This document shows positions 56,728 through 64,000 of a stretch of DNA of 64,000 nt, piece after piece. The stretch is from the NCBI RefSeq assembly GCF_000426305.1, contig NZ_AUFC01000019.1:1-64000 (forward strand). The letters run 5' to 3'. A program made the position numbers and the translations under genes. The notes under the pieces were generated by a model. That model did no database searches, was not told the origin of the DNA, and saw nothing but the letters and a program-made list of their open reading frames with translations. The stretch is from Anaerovorax odorimutans DSM 5092. GTDB lineage: Bacteria > Bacillota > Clostridia > Peptostreptococcales > Anaerovoracaceae. Numbering within the stretch: position 1 is the stretch's first letter; every line of letters begins with the position of its first letter.

Positions 56728-58692
56728 TTAATCTATTTCTTCTATAATTTCTTGTAATCTAATTAAAGTTTCTTCTACACTAATATCTACTTGTGCTCCG
56801 GCCTTTGTTAAATTTCCGCCTCCGCCCAATTTTTCCATAATAGTTTGAACATTAATTTCACCTAATGATCTCGCACTTATAACAGTAATACCTTCTTCAT
56901 TTTGACCTGCCACAAAGCTAGCTCTAATACCTTTAATATTTAATATTTCATCTGCTGCTTGTGAATTAAGTACTTGAACGTCAACTTGCCTGCTTGTGCT
57001 ATTTGATATGGCAATCCCATTTGGTAATAAGATAGCATTGGAAATAATCTCTGCTCTTTTCTTAAAATCATCTAAATCCGTTTGGAAAAATTGCCTTACA
57101 GTTGCTGTATCAGCTCCCATTCTTCTAAGCCAAGAAGCTGCTTCAAAAGTTCTTACCCCTGTTTTGATTGAAAATCTGTTTGTATCAACTGTAATACCTG
57201 CTAAAAGTGCTTCTGCTTCTAGTTTATCAATTTCTTTCTTGTCTCCAACGTATTGCAAAATCTCTGTAACAAGTTCACATGTGGATGATGCATATGCTTC
57301 CATATATGTTAATGTAGCATTATCTATAAATCCTTCTGTCTTTCTGTGATGATCTATAACAACAAGTTTATCAGATTTATTCAAAAGATCTGAACATTCC
57401 ACAAGACTTGGTCTATGGCAATCCACTACTACAATCAACGTATCTTTATCTACCAAAGTTAGAGCATTTTCACTATTAACAAATTTATATTCACCTTCCG
57501 TTACAGCTCTGTTATACATTTGTGTAAGAGAGTCATTATAAGAATTAATAACTATAACAGATTCCTTATTTCTGTTTCTTGCAATTCTACTTATGCCTAA
57601 TGCTGCACCAAAAGAATCCATGTCAGGCCTCTTATGTCCCATTACAATAACCTGTGAAGATTGATCTATAAGCTGCCTAAGTGCATGAGCCATAATTCTT
57701 GATTTACCTTTATTTCTCTTCTCAACTGTCTGAAGTCTTCCACCATAATATTCTATTTTACTTACTTTTTTAACTACAGCCTGATCTCCTCCACGACCCA
57801 ACGCCAAATCCAATGCCGCGGCAGCATATTCATCCTGTTGTGCGGGATTTTTTCCTCCCACTCCTATGCCTATACTAAGGGAAACGGGAAAATCAGCATC
57901 TGTTTCTATTTCTCTTATTTCGTCAAGAATATCAAATTTATTGGCTTCTAACTTTTCAAAATATTTATTTTCAAAAACAATAAAATATTGATGTGCTCTA
58001 TATCTGGTTATTGATGCAGACAGCTTAGAAGCCCATGTTCTAATAACTTTTTCGATTTCTGCAGCAATAATAGATTTTCTATCATCTGGTGAACTAGCTA
58101 TAAGTTCATCATAATTGTCAACATCAATATAAGCAAAACAATTTTTTTCATCTTTATATAAAACTTTTAATAATTCAAAATTTGTAACATCTACCCAATA
58201 TAAAACAACACTGCTATCTCTGTCTTCTTCTAAATAAGATGCAAGAACCTTATAAGTTTTACCGTTAGTTGTTACCAAAATTGGTTTTTCTGCTATATCT
58301 TCGGTATAAAAATCCTGACCTTTTATACCTGTAAGCTGTACAATATCCATACTAAGCATTTCTGCATTAGGATAGATTTCTTTAAATTTCTTGTTAAAAA
58401 GTGTTAGTTTTCCCTTATTATTAATCATACAAAGGGGTAATGGATGATTAATAATTGAATAACTTATTGTGTTATCTAATTCATTGGCAATATTTTTAAC
58501 ATAAATATTTGCCACCTTTCTCTGATCATCAGTTGACTTAATAAAATAAAATATTACACAAGCAACTAATGCAGAAGCAACTATACCAACCCATATATTA
58601 AAATATAATAAAACCAATGCAAAAAATATAAGTATAATTATACTAATCCTCAAATATGGAAACACAAGATTTTTCAATATTTTGTCACCCAT
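56728..58692 (-). CDS. gdpP: cyclic-di-AMP phosphodiesterase GdpP
   Basis: A 654-residue membrane enzyme that degrades c-di-AMP. It has two N-terminal helices (about 11-50), a PAS-like domain (75-160), a degenerate GGDEF domain (about 165-310) and a DHH-DHHA1 phosphodiesterase. The DHH motifs are KRPDMDSFGAA, DCHRP and DHHRK; DHHA1 has GGGGNLTKAG. AGGGAGG lies before the ATG. The operon order yybS-gdpP-rplI-dnaB is as in other Firmicutes. Confidence 0.96.
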   Translation of the reverse strand: MGDKILKNLVFPYLRISIIILIFFALVLLYFNIWVGIVASALVACVIFYFIKSTDDQRKVANIYVKNIANELDNTISYSIINHPLPLCMINNKGKLTLFNKKFKEIYPNAEMLSMDIVQLTGIKGQDFYTEDIAEKPILVTTNGKTYKVLASYLEEDRDSSVVLYWVDVTNFELLKVLYKDEKNCFAYIDVDNYDELIASSPDDRKSIIAAEIEKVIRTWASKLSASITRYRAHQYFIVFENKYFEKLEANKFDILDEIREIETDADFPVSLSIGIGVGGKNPAQQDEYAAAALDLALGRGGDQAVVKKVSKIEYYGGRLQTVEKRNKGKSRIMAHALRQLIDQSSQVIVMGHKRPDMDSFGAALGISRIARNRNKESVIVINSYNDSLTQMYNRAVTEGEYKFVNSENALTLVDKDTLIVVVDCHRPSLVECSDLLNKSDKLVVIDHHRKTEGFIDNATLTYMEAYASSTCELVTEILQYVGDKKEIDKLEAEALLAGITVDTNRFSIKTGVRTFEAASWLRRMGADTATVRQFFQTDLDDFKKRAEIISNAILLPNGIAISNSTSRQVDVQVLNSQAADEILNIKGIRASFVAGQNEEGITVISARSLGEINVQTIMEKLGGGGNLTKAGAQVDISVEETLIRLQEIIEEID

Positions 58693-58711
58693 TTTGTTTA
58701 CCTCCCTAATA

Positions 58712-58738
58712 AGCTTTAATTATATCATAATTAAAGCT
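58712..58738. repeat. 27-bp perfect palindrome upstream of gdpP
   Basis: AGCTTTAATTAT and its complement flank ATC between the yybS stop and the gdpP ribosome-binding site. On the minus strand TATAAT occurs within it. It may be a hairpin, an operator or part of a gdpP promoter. Confidence 0.5.
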
Positions 58739-58749
58739 ATAATTAAAGT

Positions 58750-59499
58750 TTAAGTACGTTTTTGAGTTAATCTTTTTCTGATTCCAAAAACAACTTCGGT
58801 TATTCCTAAGATAAACAATATTATTCTTCCAAAATTTATAAAAAACAATAGCACACATATAATCGCAGTTAATACTTTAGGTATTCTCCTCATATATAAA
58901 TAATAAGAAACAACAGCAATTCCTTGAATAGAAAATGCAAAATCAATTAAAATTTGTATATTTAACATTATTAAAGTTTTATCTATAATTCCCATATATG
59001 CGCTAATATACGCAAATAAATAAATAATAACTGAACCTAGTAATGAATTTCTTGGAAGAGTTAAATATCTGATAGGTTGTAACACGGATACGGAAACACC
59101 GCTTTTTAAAATTATTTTTGATATTATTAAATAGTCTAAATATGCAATAACCCATGTCCAAATAATAATAATTGATGGTATTATCATTTGCATAGTATTA
59201 ACCATATCATCAACAAATGTTAATAAATCATCTTCACTATAATTTTCCAATCCTAATATTTCTAGCAATTTTTCCGAATCCTGAAGTTCAAATGCTTCTT
59301 TGAAGGCTAAACCAAACATATTTGAAATGTTTGTTCCTGTTTGTAATTTTACAACAATAAATATAAAAATTATTGCTAAAATACTGGATATTATTCCTTG
59401 AAAAATCCCTCTATATGGATTTTTCTTTTCTATCATAAATTTAATCATAATAGGAATTGGAACAAAAATCATGATTAGTAATATTAAAAATGTATACAT
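58750..59499 (-). CDS. YybS-like membrane protein (DUF2232)
   Basis: A 249-residue protein with about eight hydrophobic segments, matched to YybS by position (rpsF-ssb-rpsR, then yybS, then gdpP). YybS proteins are often about 310 residues, so this is a short member. Function is unknown. AGAGGACTGAG precedes the ATG. Confidence 0.75.
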   Translation of the reverse strand: MYTFLILLIMIFVPIPIMIKFMIEKKNPYRGIFQGIISSILAIIFIFIVVKLQTGTNISNMFGLAFKEAFELQDSEKLLEILGLENYSEDDLLTFVDDMVNTMQMIIPSIIIIWTWVIAYLDYLIISKIILKSGVSVSVLQPIRYLTLPRNSLLGSVIIYLFAYISAYMGIIDKTLIMLNIQILIDFAFSIQGIAVVSYYLYMRRIPKVLTAIICVLLFFINFGRIILFILGITEVVFGIRKRLTQKRT

Positions 59500-59570
59500 C
59501 TCAGTCCTCTTTAATCAAAACTGTGGTCGCACCACTCCTCTAGGAAGATTATTATCTTCCTATATTAATC

Positions 59571-59595
59571 AAAAAAGAAGCGATTTCTCGCTTCT
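59571..59595 (-). terminator. rpsR terminator
   Basis: AGAAGCGA and TCGCTTCT form an 8-bp stem around a four-base loop on the minus strand, followed by TTTTTT. It lies 9 bases past the rpsR stop. A second hairpin (AGGAAGAT...ATCTTCCT, 59541-59562) follows at once. Confidence 0.85.
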
Positions 59596-59603
59596 CCCAC
59601 TTT

Positions 59604-59834
59604 TTAATCAGCTGTATAAGGCAATAATGCTACAATTCTTGCTCTTTTTATAGCTTTTGTAACTTCTCTTTGGTGAATAGCACAAGTGCCAGTAATTCTC
59701 TTAGGAAGAATCTTTCCTCTATCGGTTACATATTTCTTTAGTTTATCAACATCTTTATAATCTATAGTTTCTGTCTTATCAGCACAAAACTGGCATACTT
59801 TTTTTCTTCTCATACCACGTTTTTTATCCATCAT
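59604..59834 (-). CDS. rpsR: 30S ribosomal protein S18
   Basis: A 76-residue S18. It has a CQFC pair near residues 14-17 and a CAIH pair near 50-53, the zinc-binding form of S18 rather than the cysteine-free form. S18 pairs with S6 on the platform of the small subunit. AAAAGGAGGTATC precedes the ATG. Confidence 0.96.
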   Translation of the reverse strand: MMDKKRGMRRKKVCQFCADKTETIDYKDVDKLKKYVTDRGKILPKRITGTCAIHQREVTKAIKRARIVALLPYTAD

Positions 59835-59886
59835 CGTAGATACCTCCTTTTGGTATTTTTGTTTTAAATTAGGCTATAAATTTAGC

Positions 59887-60315
59887 CTAAAAAGGTATAT
59901 CATCATCATCATCTAATGCTTGAAATCCTTCGGGTATTCCTACGGCGCCTTTTGTATCTTCTTGTCTTTGGAAACCATTTTCCATAGATCCAGAACCACC
60001 TTTATCGCCCCATTGTAAGAACTCAACTCTATCTGCAACAACATCAGTGGTATACACAGTAATTCCATCTTTATTTGTATAACTACCGGTTTGTAGCCTT
60101 CCTTGAACTCCCACAAGTCTTCCTTTAGCTAAAAATCTTTCACAATTTTCGGCCTGTTTTCCAAAAACTGTTATTCGTGGGAAATCAGTCTTTTTTTCTT
60201 TACCACCTACTCTATCTATGGCTATTGTAAAGGTAGCTACTGCCATCTGATTATCTGAGATATATCTGACTTCTGGGTCTCTTGTTAATCTGCCTATTAG
60301 GATTACACTATTCAT
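59887..60315 (-). CDS. ssb: single-stranded DNA-binding protein
   Basis: A 142-residue SSB with an OB fold (about 1-105) and an acidic tail ending DDDDIPF that binds partner proteins. The frame opens at a GTG two codons upstream, but GGAG lies 7 bases before ATG 60315. It lies 12 bases after rpsF. Confidence 0.96.
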   Translation of the reverse strand: MNSVILIGRLTRDPEVRYISDNQMAVATFTIAIDRVGGKEKKTDFPRITVFGKQAENCERFLAKGRLVGVQGRLQTGSYTNKDGITVYTTDVVADRVEFLQWGDKGGSGSMENGFQRQEDTKGAVGIPEGFQALDDDDDIPF

Positions 60316-60327
60316 TTCCACACTCCA

Positions 60328-60615
60328 CTATTTTTCATCTTTATTGATAATCATATGTCTTATTACTGCATCAGAAATCTTAAGTCTTCTATCTAGCTCT
60401 TTTGGAAGATCAGGATTTGCAGTAAACTGTATTACCACATAATATCCTTCATTTTTCTTCTGAATTGGATAAGCAAGCTTTCTGTTTCCCCAAACATCTA
60501 CATTAGAAACTTCTCCGTCTGCTGAAATAATTTCTTTCACTTTTTCAATAACATCATTCTTTTTTTCTTCTTCTAAAGCAGCTTCAATAATAAACATAAC
60601 TTCATAATTATTCAT
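60328..60615 (-). CDS. rpsF: 30S ribosomal protein S6
   Basis: A 95-residue S6 (MNNYEVMFIIEAALEEEKKN). It starts the rpsF-ssb-rpsR operon with AGGGAGGTG before the ATG. Two hairpins lie in the leader, but I did not find the CCG-bulge motif of the known S6:S18 autoregulatory RNA. Confidence 0.96.
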   Translation of the reverse strand: MNNYEVMFIIEAALEEEKKNDVIEKVKEIISADGEVSNVDVWGNRKLAYPIQKKNEGYYVVIQFTANPDLPKELDRRLKISDAVIRHMIINKDEK

Positions 60616-60641
60616 TTTTTCACCTCCCTATGGACTAAATG

Positions 60642-60664
60642 GCTCTCAAAATATTTTAGAGAGC
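60642..60664 (-). promoter_or_regulatory. rpsF leader hairpin
   Basis: GCTCTC and GAGAGC pair around an AT-rich loop, 27 bases before the rpsF ATG on the minus strand. A second, weaker hairpin (GCATTAA with TTAATGC) lies just upstream, near 60670-60700. Confidence 0.5.
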
Positions 60665-60706
60665 AGAGAGCATTAACTTGTCAATTTGAAAATTTAATGC
60701 GTTTCA

Positions 60707-60741
60707 ATTATACCATAAAAAAAATATTTTGCAAGCAAAAT
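60707..60741 (-). promoter_or_regulatory. rpsF promoter overlapping a hairpin
   Basis: On the minus strand TATAAT (60707-60712) and TTGCAA (60729-60734) are spaced by 16 bases. The -35 lies inside the palindrome ATTTTGCAAGCAAAAT (60726-60741), which is followed by eight T residues and so may end the upstream transcript. Confidence 0.6.
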
Positions 60742-60893
60742 CTTTTTTATGATAATTATTAAAAATTGCAATATTAAATGTTCCCTTTTTTAACTAAAGA
60801 TAGCACTACTTTGCGTACCATTGATAATGAGCTAAAGTGTAATACTTTTGATTGATAAGGACTTTTTCTTTTGTTTCTCTTTAATTTTAAATA

Positions 60894-61811
60894 TTACTTC
60901 CAAAGTTTGTCAGGATACAATCCCTTGTCCTTCATAGATTGTATGGCATCTACAACTGACTGCCTATCTTCTTTATATGTAACTCCATACCATTTATCTG
61001 TTGATTTTAAAACTTTAACAGAAGCCTTATTTTCCTGTAATAATTCATCTACAGCTAAAGGTAAAAAATATTCTGCTTTTAATGGATTTTCCTTTAATGC
61101 TTTATCTAAAAATATGGGAAATCTCTTCTCCATTTCTTTCATAATACTAGGAGTAAATCCCCAAAAATTCATAGAAACCGGTGTTCCTTTTGGTATTTCA
61201 ATCCATTCCTTTTCATCTTCTGTATAAGCAATTTTATCGTTTTTCCACATAATTTTTGTCTTTTCTTCAATATTTGTTAAGAATCCATTCTTATCTGTTT
61301 TACAAATACCTCTAGCCACGTGTCCATTTTCTGTTAATGTATTTTCAAGCTGATAGCCAATCATACAATATCTGTATTTATCATCATCTTTAGCTTTTTC
61401 TAAAAATTCATACATACTATGAAATGCACCTGCACCATAAAAATCATCTGCATTTATGACTGCAAAAGGTCCATCTATCATATGTCTGCAACTTAATACT
61501 GCATGACAAGTACCCCAAGGTTTAATTCTTCCCTCAGGAATTTTATATTCTTTTGGCAGATCATCAAGTTCTTGGAAAGCATATTCCACATCTATATATT
61601 TACCTGCTCTGTTGTCAATTATTTCTCTAAAATCTTTTTCTATTTCTTTTTTTATTATAAAAATGACTTTTCTGAATCCTGCCAGCATAGCATCATATAT
61701 TGAAAAATCAATAATTAATTCTCCTTCAGATCCAACTGGGTCTATTTGTTTTAAACCACCATATCTGCTGCCCATACCTGCCGCCATTACAATTAATATT
61801 GGTTCTTTCAT
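60894..61811 (-). CDS. nucleotidyltransferase, sugar-phosphate type
   Basis: A 305-residue protein with an NTP-transferase N-terminus, MAAGMGSRYGGLKQIDPVG (about 10-28), and INADDFYG as the metal-binding acidic motif. Related enzymes join NTP and sugar-1-phosphate to make NDP-sugars, but the family includes members with other alcohols. Neighbouring genes do not fix the substrate. AAGGGG lies before ATG 61811; the frame opens six codons upstream. Confidence 0.82.
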   Translation of the reverse strand: MKEPILIVMAAGMGSRYGGLKQIDPVGSEGELIIDFSIYDAMLAGFRKVIFIIKKEIEKDFREIIDNRAGKYIDVEYAFQELDDLPKEYKIPEGRIKPWGTCHAVLSCRHMIDGPFAVINADDFYGAGAFHSMYEFLEKAKDDDKYRYCMIGYQLENTLTENGHVARGICKTDKNGFLTNIEEKTKIMWKNDKIAYTEDEKEWIEIPKGTPVSMNFWGFTPSIMKEMEKRFPIFLDKALKENPLKAEYFLPLAVDELLQENKASVKVLKSTDKWYGVTYKEDRQSVVDAIQSMKDKGLYPDKLWK

Positions 61812-61994
61812 ACTATTACCCCTTCTCAATTATTTATTTTTATCTGTCTTTATTACTTATTTACTCAAATTTTTCATAATATAGTTAAATTTTATACTAA
61901 AATATATGCTTTTACAATGAAAAGTTACTTGATAATAAATGCGATTACCATATATAATATCTAATAATAGAAATTTGTAAAGGATGAATATATT

Positions 61995-62624
61995 ATGAAA
62001 AATAAAATTAATAATCGCATATTATTAATAGGCTATATGGGTTCAGGCAAAACTACTGTGGGAAAAGCTTTAAGTCAGCTAACCGACAGCCGATTTATAG
62101 ATATGGATAAAGAAATTGAATTAATTGAAAAAATGCCTATACGCAAAATTTTTATGCTCTTTGGTGAGCATGAATTCAGAAATAAAGAGGCTGAGCTTTT
62201 AGATAAGTTATGTAATATTACCAGTGCAGCTGATATAATGACAGGCGGTAAAGGTGCTATTGAAAAAATGATGGATAAAGCAAGCAAGTATTCAGCTTTT
62301 GAAAACTTAAAAGATGATATTATTGTTTCCTGTGGAGGAGGAATCATTTTAGACGATCTTAATTGTACAATTTTAAAAGATCAATTCACTATATTTTTAG
62401 ATGGTGATCCTAAGTTATTGTTTGAAAGAGTAAAAGAAGATAAAAGTAATGAAAGGCCTAATTCTTTTATGGATATAGAAGATGAAAATATACGTTTTTC
62501 TCAATTTTTAAAACGTTATGAATCTAGAAGACCACTTTATGAAAAATCATCAAAATACACTATAAATATTGATGGAAAAACCCCAGATGAAATTGCAGAA
62601 GAAATCATTAAAAAAATAAACTAA
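61995..62624 (+). CDS. aroK: shikimate kinase with an internal insert
   Basis: A 209-residue kinase that phosphorylates shikimate in aromatic synthesis. It has the P-loop GYMGSGKTTVGKAL (about 13-26), FIDMDKEIE for the substrate Asp, FRNKEAELL and SCGGGI. Typical enzymes have about 170 residues. Here about 32 extra residues (SAADIMTGGKGAIEKMMDKA and on) stand between the FRNKE helix and CGGG. AAAGGATG precedes the ATG. It is convergent with the acyltransferase. Confidence 0.82.
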   Translation: MKNKINNRILLIGYMGSGKTTVGKALSQLTDSRFIDMDKEIELIEKMPIRKIFMLFGEHEFRNKEAELLDKLCNITSAADIMTGGKGAIEKMMDKASKYSAFENLKDDIIVSCGGGIILDDLNCTILKDQFTIFLDGDPKLLFERVKEDKSNERPNSFMDIEDENIRFSQFLKRYESRRPLYEKSSKYTINIDGKTPDEIAEEIIKKIN

Positions 62625-62646
62625 CTGATCAGTTAGTTTATTTTTT
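62618..62646. terminator. palindromic terminator shared by aroK-like and PlsC-like genes
   Basis: AAACTAACTGA and TCAGTTAGTTT form a perfect 22-base palindrome, followed on the + strand by a run of T. It overlaps the stop codons of both convergent genes. Confidence 0.7.
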
Positions 62647-63387
62647 TATATCTTTATTCAATTCATCTAATTTAGTTTTGATAATTTTTTCAACTCTTTC
62701 TGACAAATTATTTGCTTCTAATTTAGACATCCCTTTTGTTTCTATTGCAGGATGAATAAAAAAATCTACTTTTGCTGGAGAAGCATATCCATTTTCTTCA
62801 AAAATACGCCATGTACCATTTAAAGTAATAGGGACTACAGGAACACCAGGTTTTGTAGCAAGTCTTAAACTTCCTTTTTTAAAACTACCCATCTCAGGCC
62901 CTTTACTCCTTGTACCTTCAGCAAAAATTCCAAGAGAAAATCCATTCTTTAATAATTCTATACCTCTGTCAATGGCTTTTAACGATTCCCTGGGATCATC
63001 TCTTTCTATAAATACACTTCTTATATCCTGAATCCATTTACCATATAAGGGTAATTGTCCAAGAGAACGTTTTGCTACAAATCCTAACTGTTTATTAGTA
63101 ATTGCTGCTCCAAATATAGGTATATCTCCATAACCTTGATGGTTAGATACAAATACAACAGATCTATCTTTTGGTATATTTTCTAATCCCGTAACTGTTA
63201 ATTGTATACCTAACTTCTTTACTATATCATTTCCCCATTTAGATGTTGATTTTAATATTTCTGTTCTTTCTTTATCAAAATCACCTAAATCTCTGTATTT
63301 TTTAATATTTTTATTGTATTTAGCAAGACTTATTAATTCCCAATACATCCAAATACCATATTCTATATTTTTTAATATTTTTTTCAT
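62638..63387 (-). CDS. 1-acylglycerol-3-phosphate acyltransferase, PlsC-like
   Basis: A 249-residue membrane acyltransferase that adds a second fatty acid to lysophosphatidic acid. The HX4D motif is NHQGYGD (near residues 80-86), followed by a conserved FIERDDPRESLKAI stretch and EGTRSKGPEMGSFKKG as motif III. It has one N-terminal hydrophobic stretch. AAAGAGG precedes the ATG. Confidence 0.9.
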   Translation of the reverse strand: MKKILKNIEYGIWMYWELISLAKYNKNIKKYRDLGDFDKERTEILKSTSKWGNDIVKKLGIQLTVTGLENIPKDRSVVFVSNHQGYGDIPIFGAAITNKQLGFVAKRSLGQLPLYGKWIQDIRSVFIERDDPRESLKAIDRGIELLKNGFSLGIFAEGTRSKGPEMGSFKKGSLRLATKPGVPVVPITLNGTWRIFEENGYASPAKVDFFIHPAIETKGMSKLEANNLSERVEKIIKTKLDELNKDIKK

Positions 63388-63635
63388 TTAAACCTCTTTC
63401 TAATTGATATATGAAAAATATTATTTATCAATTATATTAACATAAATGCAATATATATATCTACACAAATATTATAAATGAATAAAATATATAATTACAT
63501 ATAAATACTCTATTAATTTAGTATCTAATATAGTAGAATATTAAATAGTTACATATGTTTCAGCATCTATTATAACTAATAGCAGTAAAAATTTATAGCA
63601 TATAAACTGCTGTAAAATTTTAATAAGGAATTTAT

Positions 63636-64000
63636 ATGAATAAAAAGAAAAAATTAATTGTATTAATGAGCTTTTTAGTTATATTTATAATTATCTCATA
63701 TTATATATCAACTAATGAGTTCTTAAGTATTGATCGTATAATACAAAATAAAATTTATGGTTTACGTTTTGATTTTTTAACTAAAATACTAATTTTTATT
63801 ACATATTTAGGTAATTGGCAAACAATAGTAATTTTATGCTTATTAACATTATTTTTTCCATTTACCAGAAATAGATTTAGTATTCCACTTATTGTAAGTA
63901 CATTATTTTCTACTGTAACTTATTCTTTGATAAAATTATATTTCGCAAGACCTCGCCCAGATATTTCTTTTCATCTTATAAATCAAGGAGGTTACAGCTT
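63636..64000 (+). CDS. PAP2-family phosphatase, 5' part only
   Basis: The ATG at 63636 opens a frame that runs to the right edge (121 codons seen). The product has an N-terminal helix (about 6-23), two more hydrophobic helices, and KLYFARPRPD, the first PAP2 motif (KX6RP). GGYS at the edge leads into the expected PSGH motif. It should act on a lipid or undecaprenyl pyrophosphate outside the membrane. AAGGAATTT precedes the ATG. Confidence 0.82.
   Translation, partial: MNKKKKLIVLMSFLVIFIIISYYISTNEFLSIDRIIQNKIYGLRFDFLTKILIFITYLGNWQTIVILCLLTLFFPFTRNRFSIPLIVSTLFSTVTYSLIKLYFARPRPDISFHLINQGGYS

Overview
The window is AT-rich chromosomal DNA from a low-GC, endospore-forming anaerobic Firmicute, most likely of the Clostridia/Tissierellia type. 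Evidence: a T-box leader on the leucine operon, sporulation genes yabP/yabQ beside divIC, a WalRK two-component pair, an rpsF-ssb-rpsR operon followed by gdpP-rplI-dnaB-purA, strong AGGAGG ribosome-binding sites and TTGACA/TATAAT promoters. No transposase, phage gene, integrase or CRISPR array was seen. Species cannot be named from the sequence alone.

Layout. 1-445: the first bases of a 16S rRNA gene running off the left edge on the minus strand, with its leader and two tandem promoters. 841-5822: leucine operon leuA-leuC-leuD-leuB with a Leu T-box. 5864-10894: glnA-serS-DUF951-putP-like unit. 10947-18252: a unit holding a two-gene membrane/zinc-ribbon pair, an ATP-type PEP carboxykinase and a UPF0182 membrane protein. 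18468-20653: a 45-residue peptide gene with a structured 3' RNA element, a radical SAM gene and tRNA-Lys(CTT). 20727-29787: prfC, a cell-wall amidase, an NYN-domain protein, a 35-residue membrane peptide, ylmH, superoxide dismutase, a TSCPD protein, a HAD phosphatase and a cation exporter.

29789-40640 is the most accessory-looking part. A TolC-like protein, an unknown 100-residue protein, an HlyD-type adaptor and two ABC-2 permeases form one operon that has no ATPase. It is divergent from a TetR regulator that is followed by ogt (alkylguanine DNA repair). Convergent with ogt lie an AlkD-like repair gene and a second TetR gene, which is divergent from a second exporter set (ATPase, ABC-2 permease, HlyD) and an ArsR-type regulator. 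The arrangement looks like a combined efflux and alkylation-repair island, and the second cluster could lend its ATPase to the first. This is the best candidate in the window for an undescribed system.

40736-54880 carries envelope and core functions: an LtaS-like enzyme, rsmA, rnmV, divIC, yabQ, yabP, walK, walR, an intracellular subtilisin, a ComEC-like metallo-hydrolase, a LysM-G5-M23 cell-wall protein, a DnaD-like protein, purA and DUF1858. 54894-60741 is the dnaB-rplI-gdpP-yybS-rpsR-ssb-rpsF block. 60894-64000 holds a sugar-nucleotide transferase, a shikimate kinase with an insert, a PlsC-like acyltransferase and a PAP2 phosphatase cut by the right edge. Many gene starts were moved to the codon with a proper ribosome-binding site; several are GTG or TTG.
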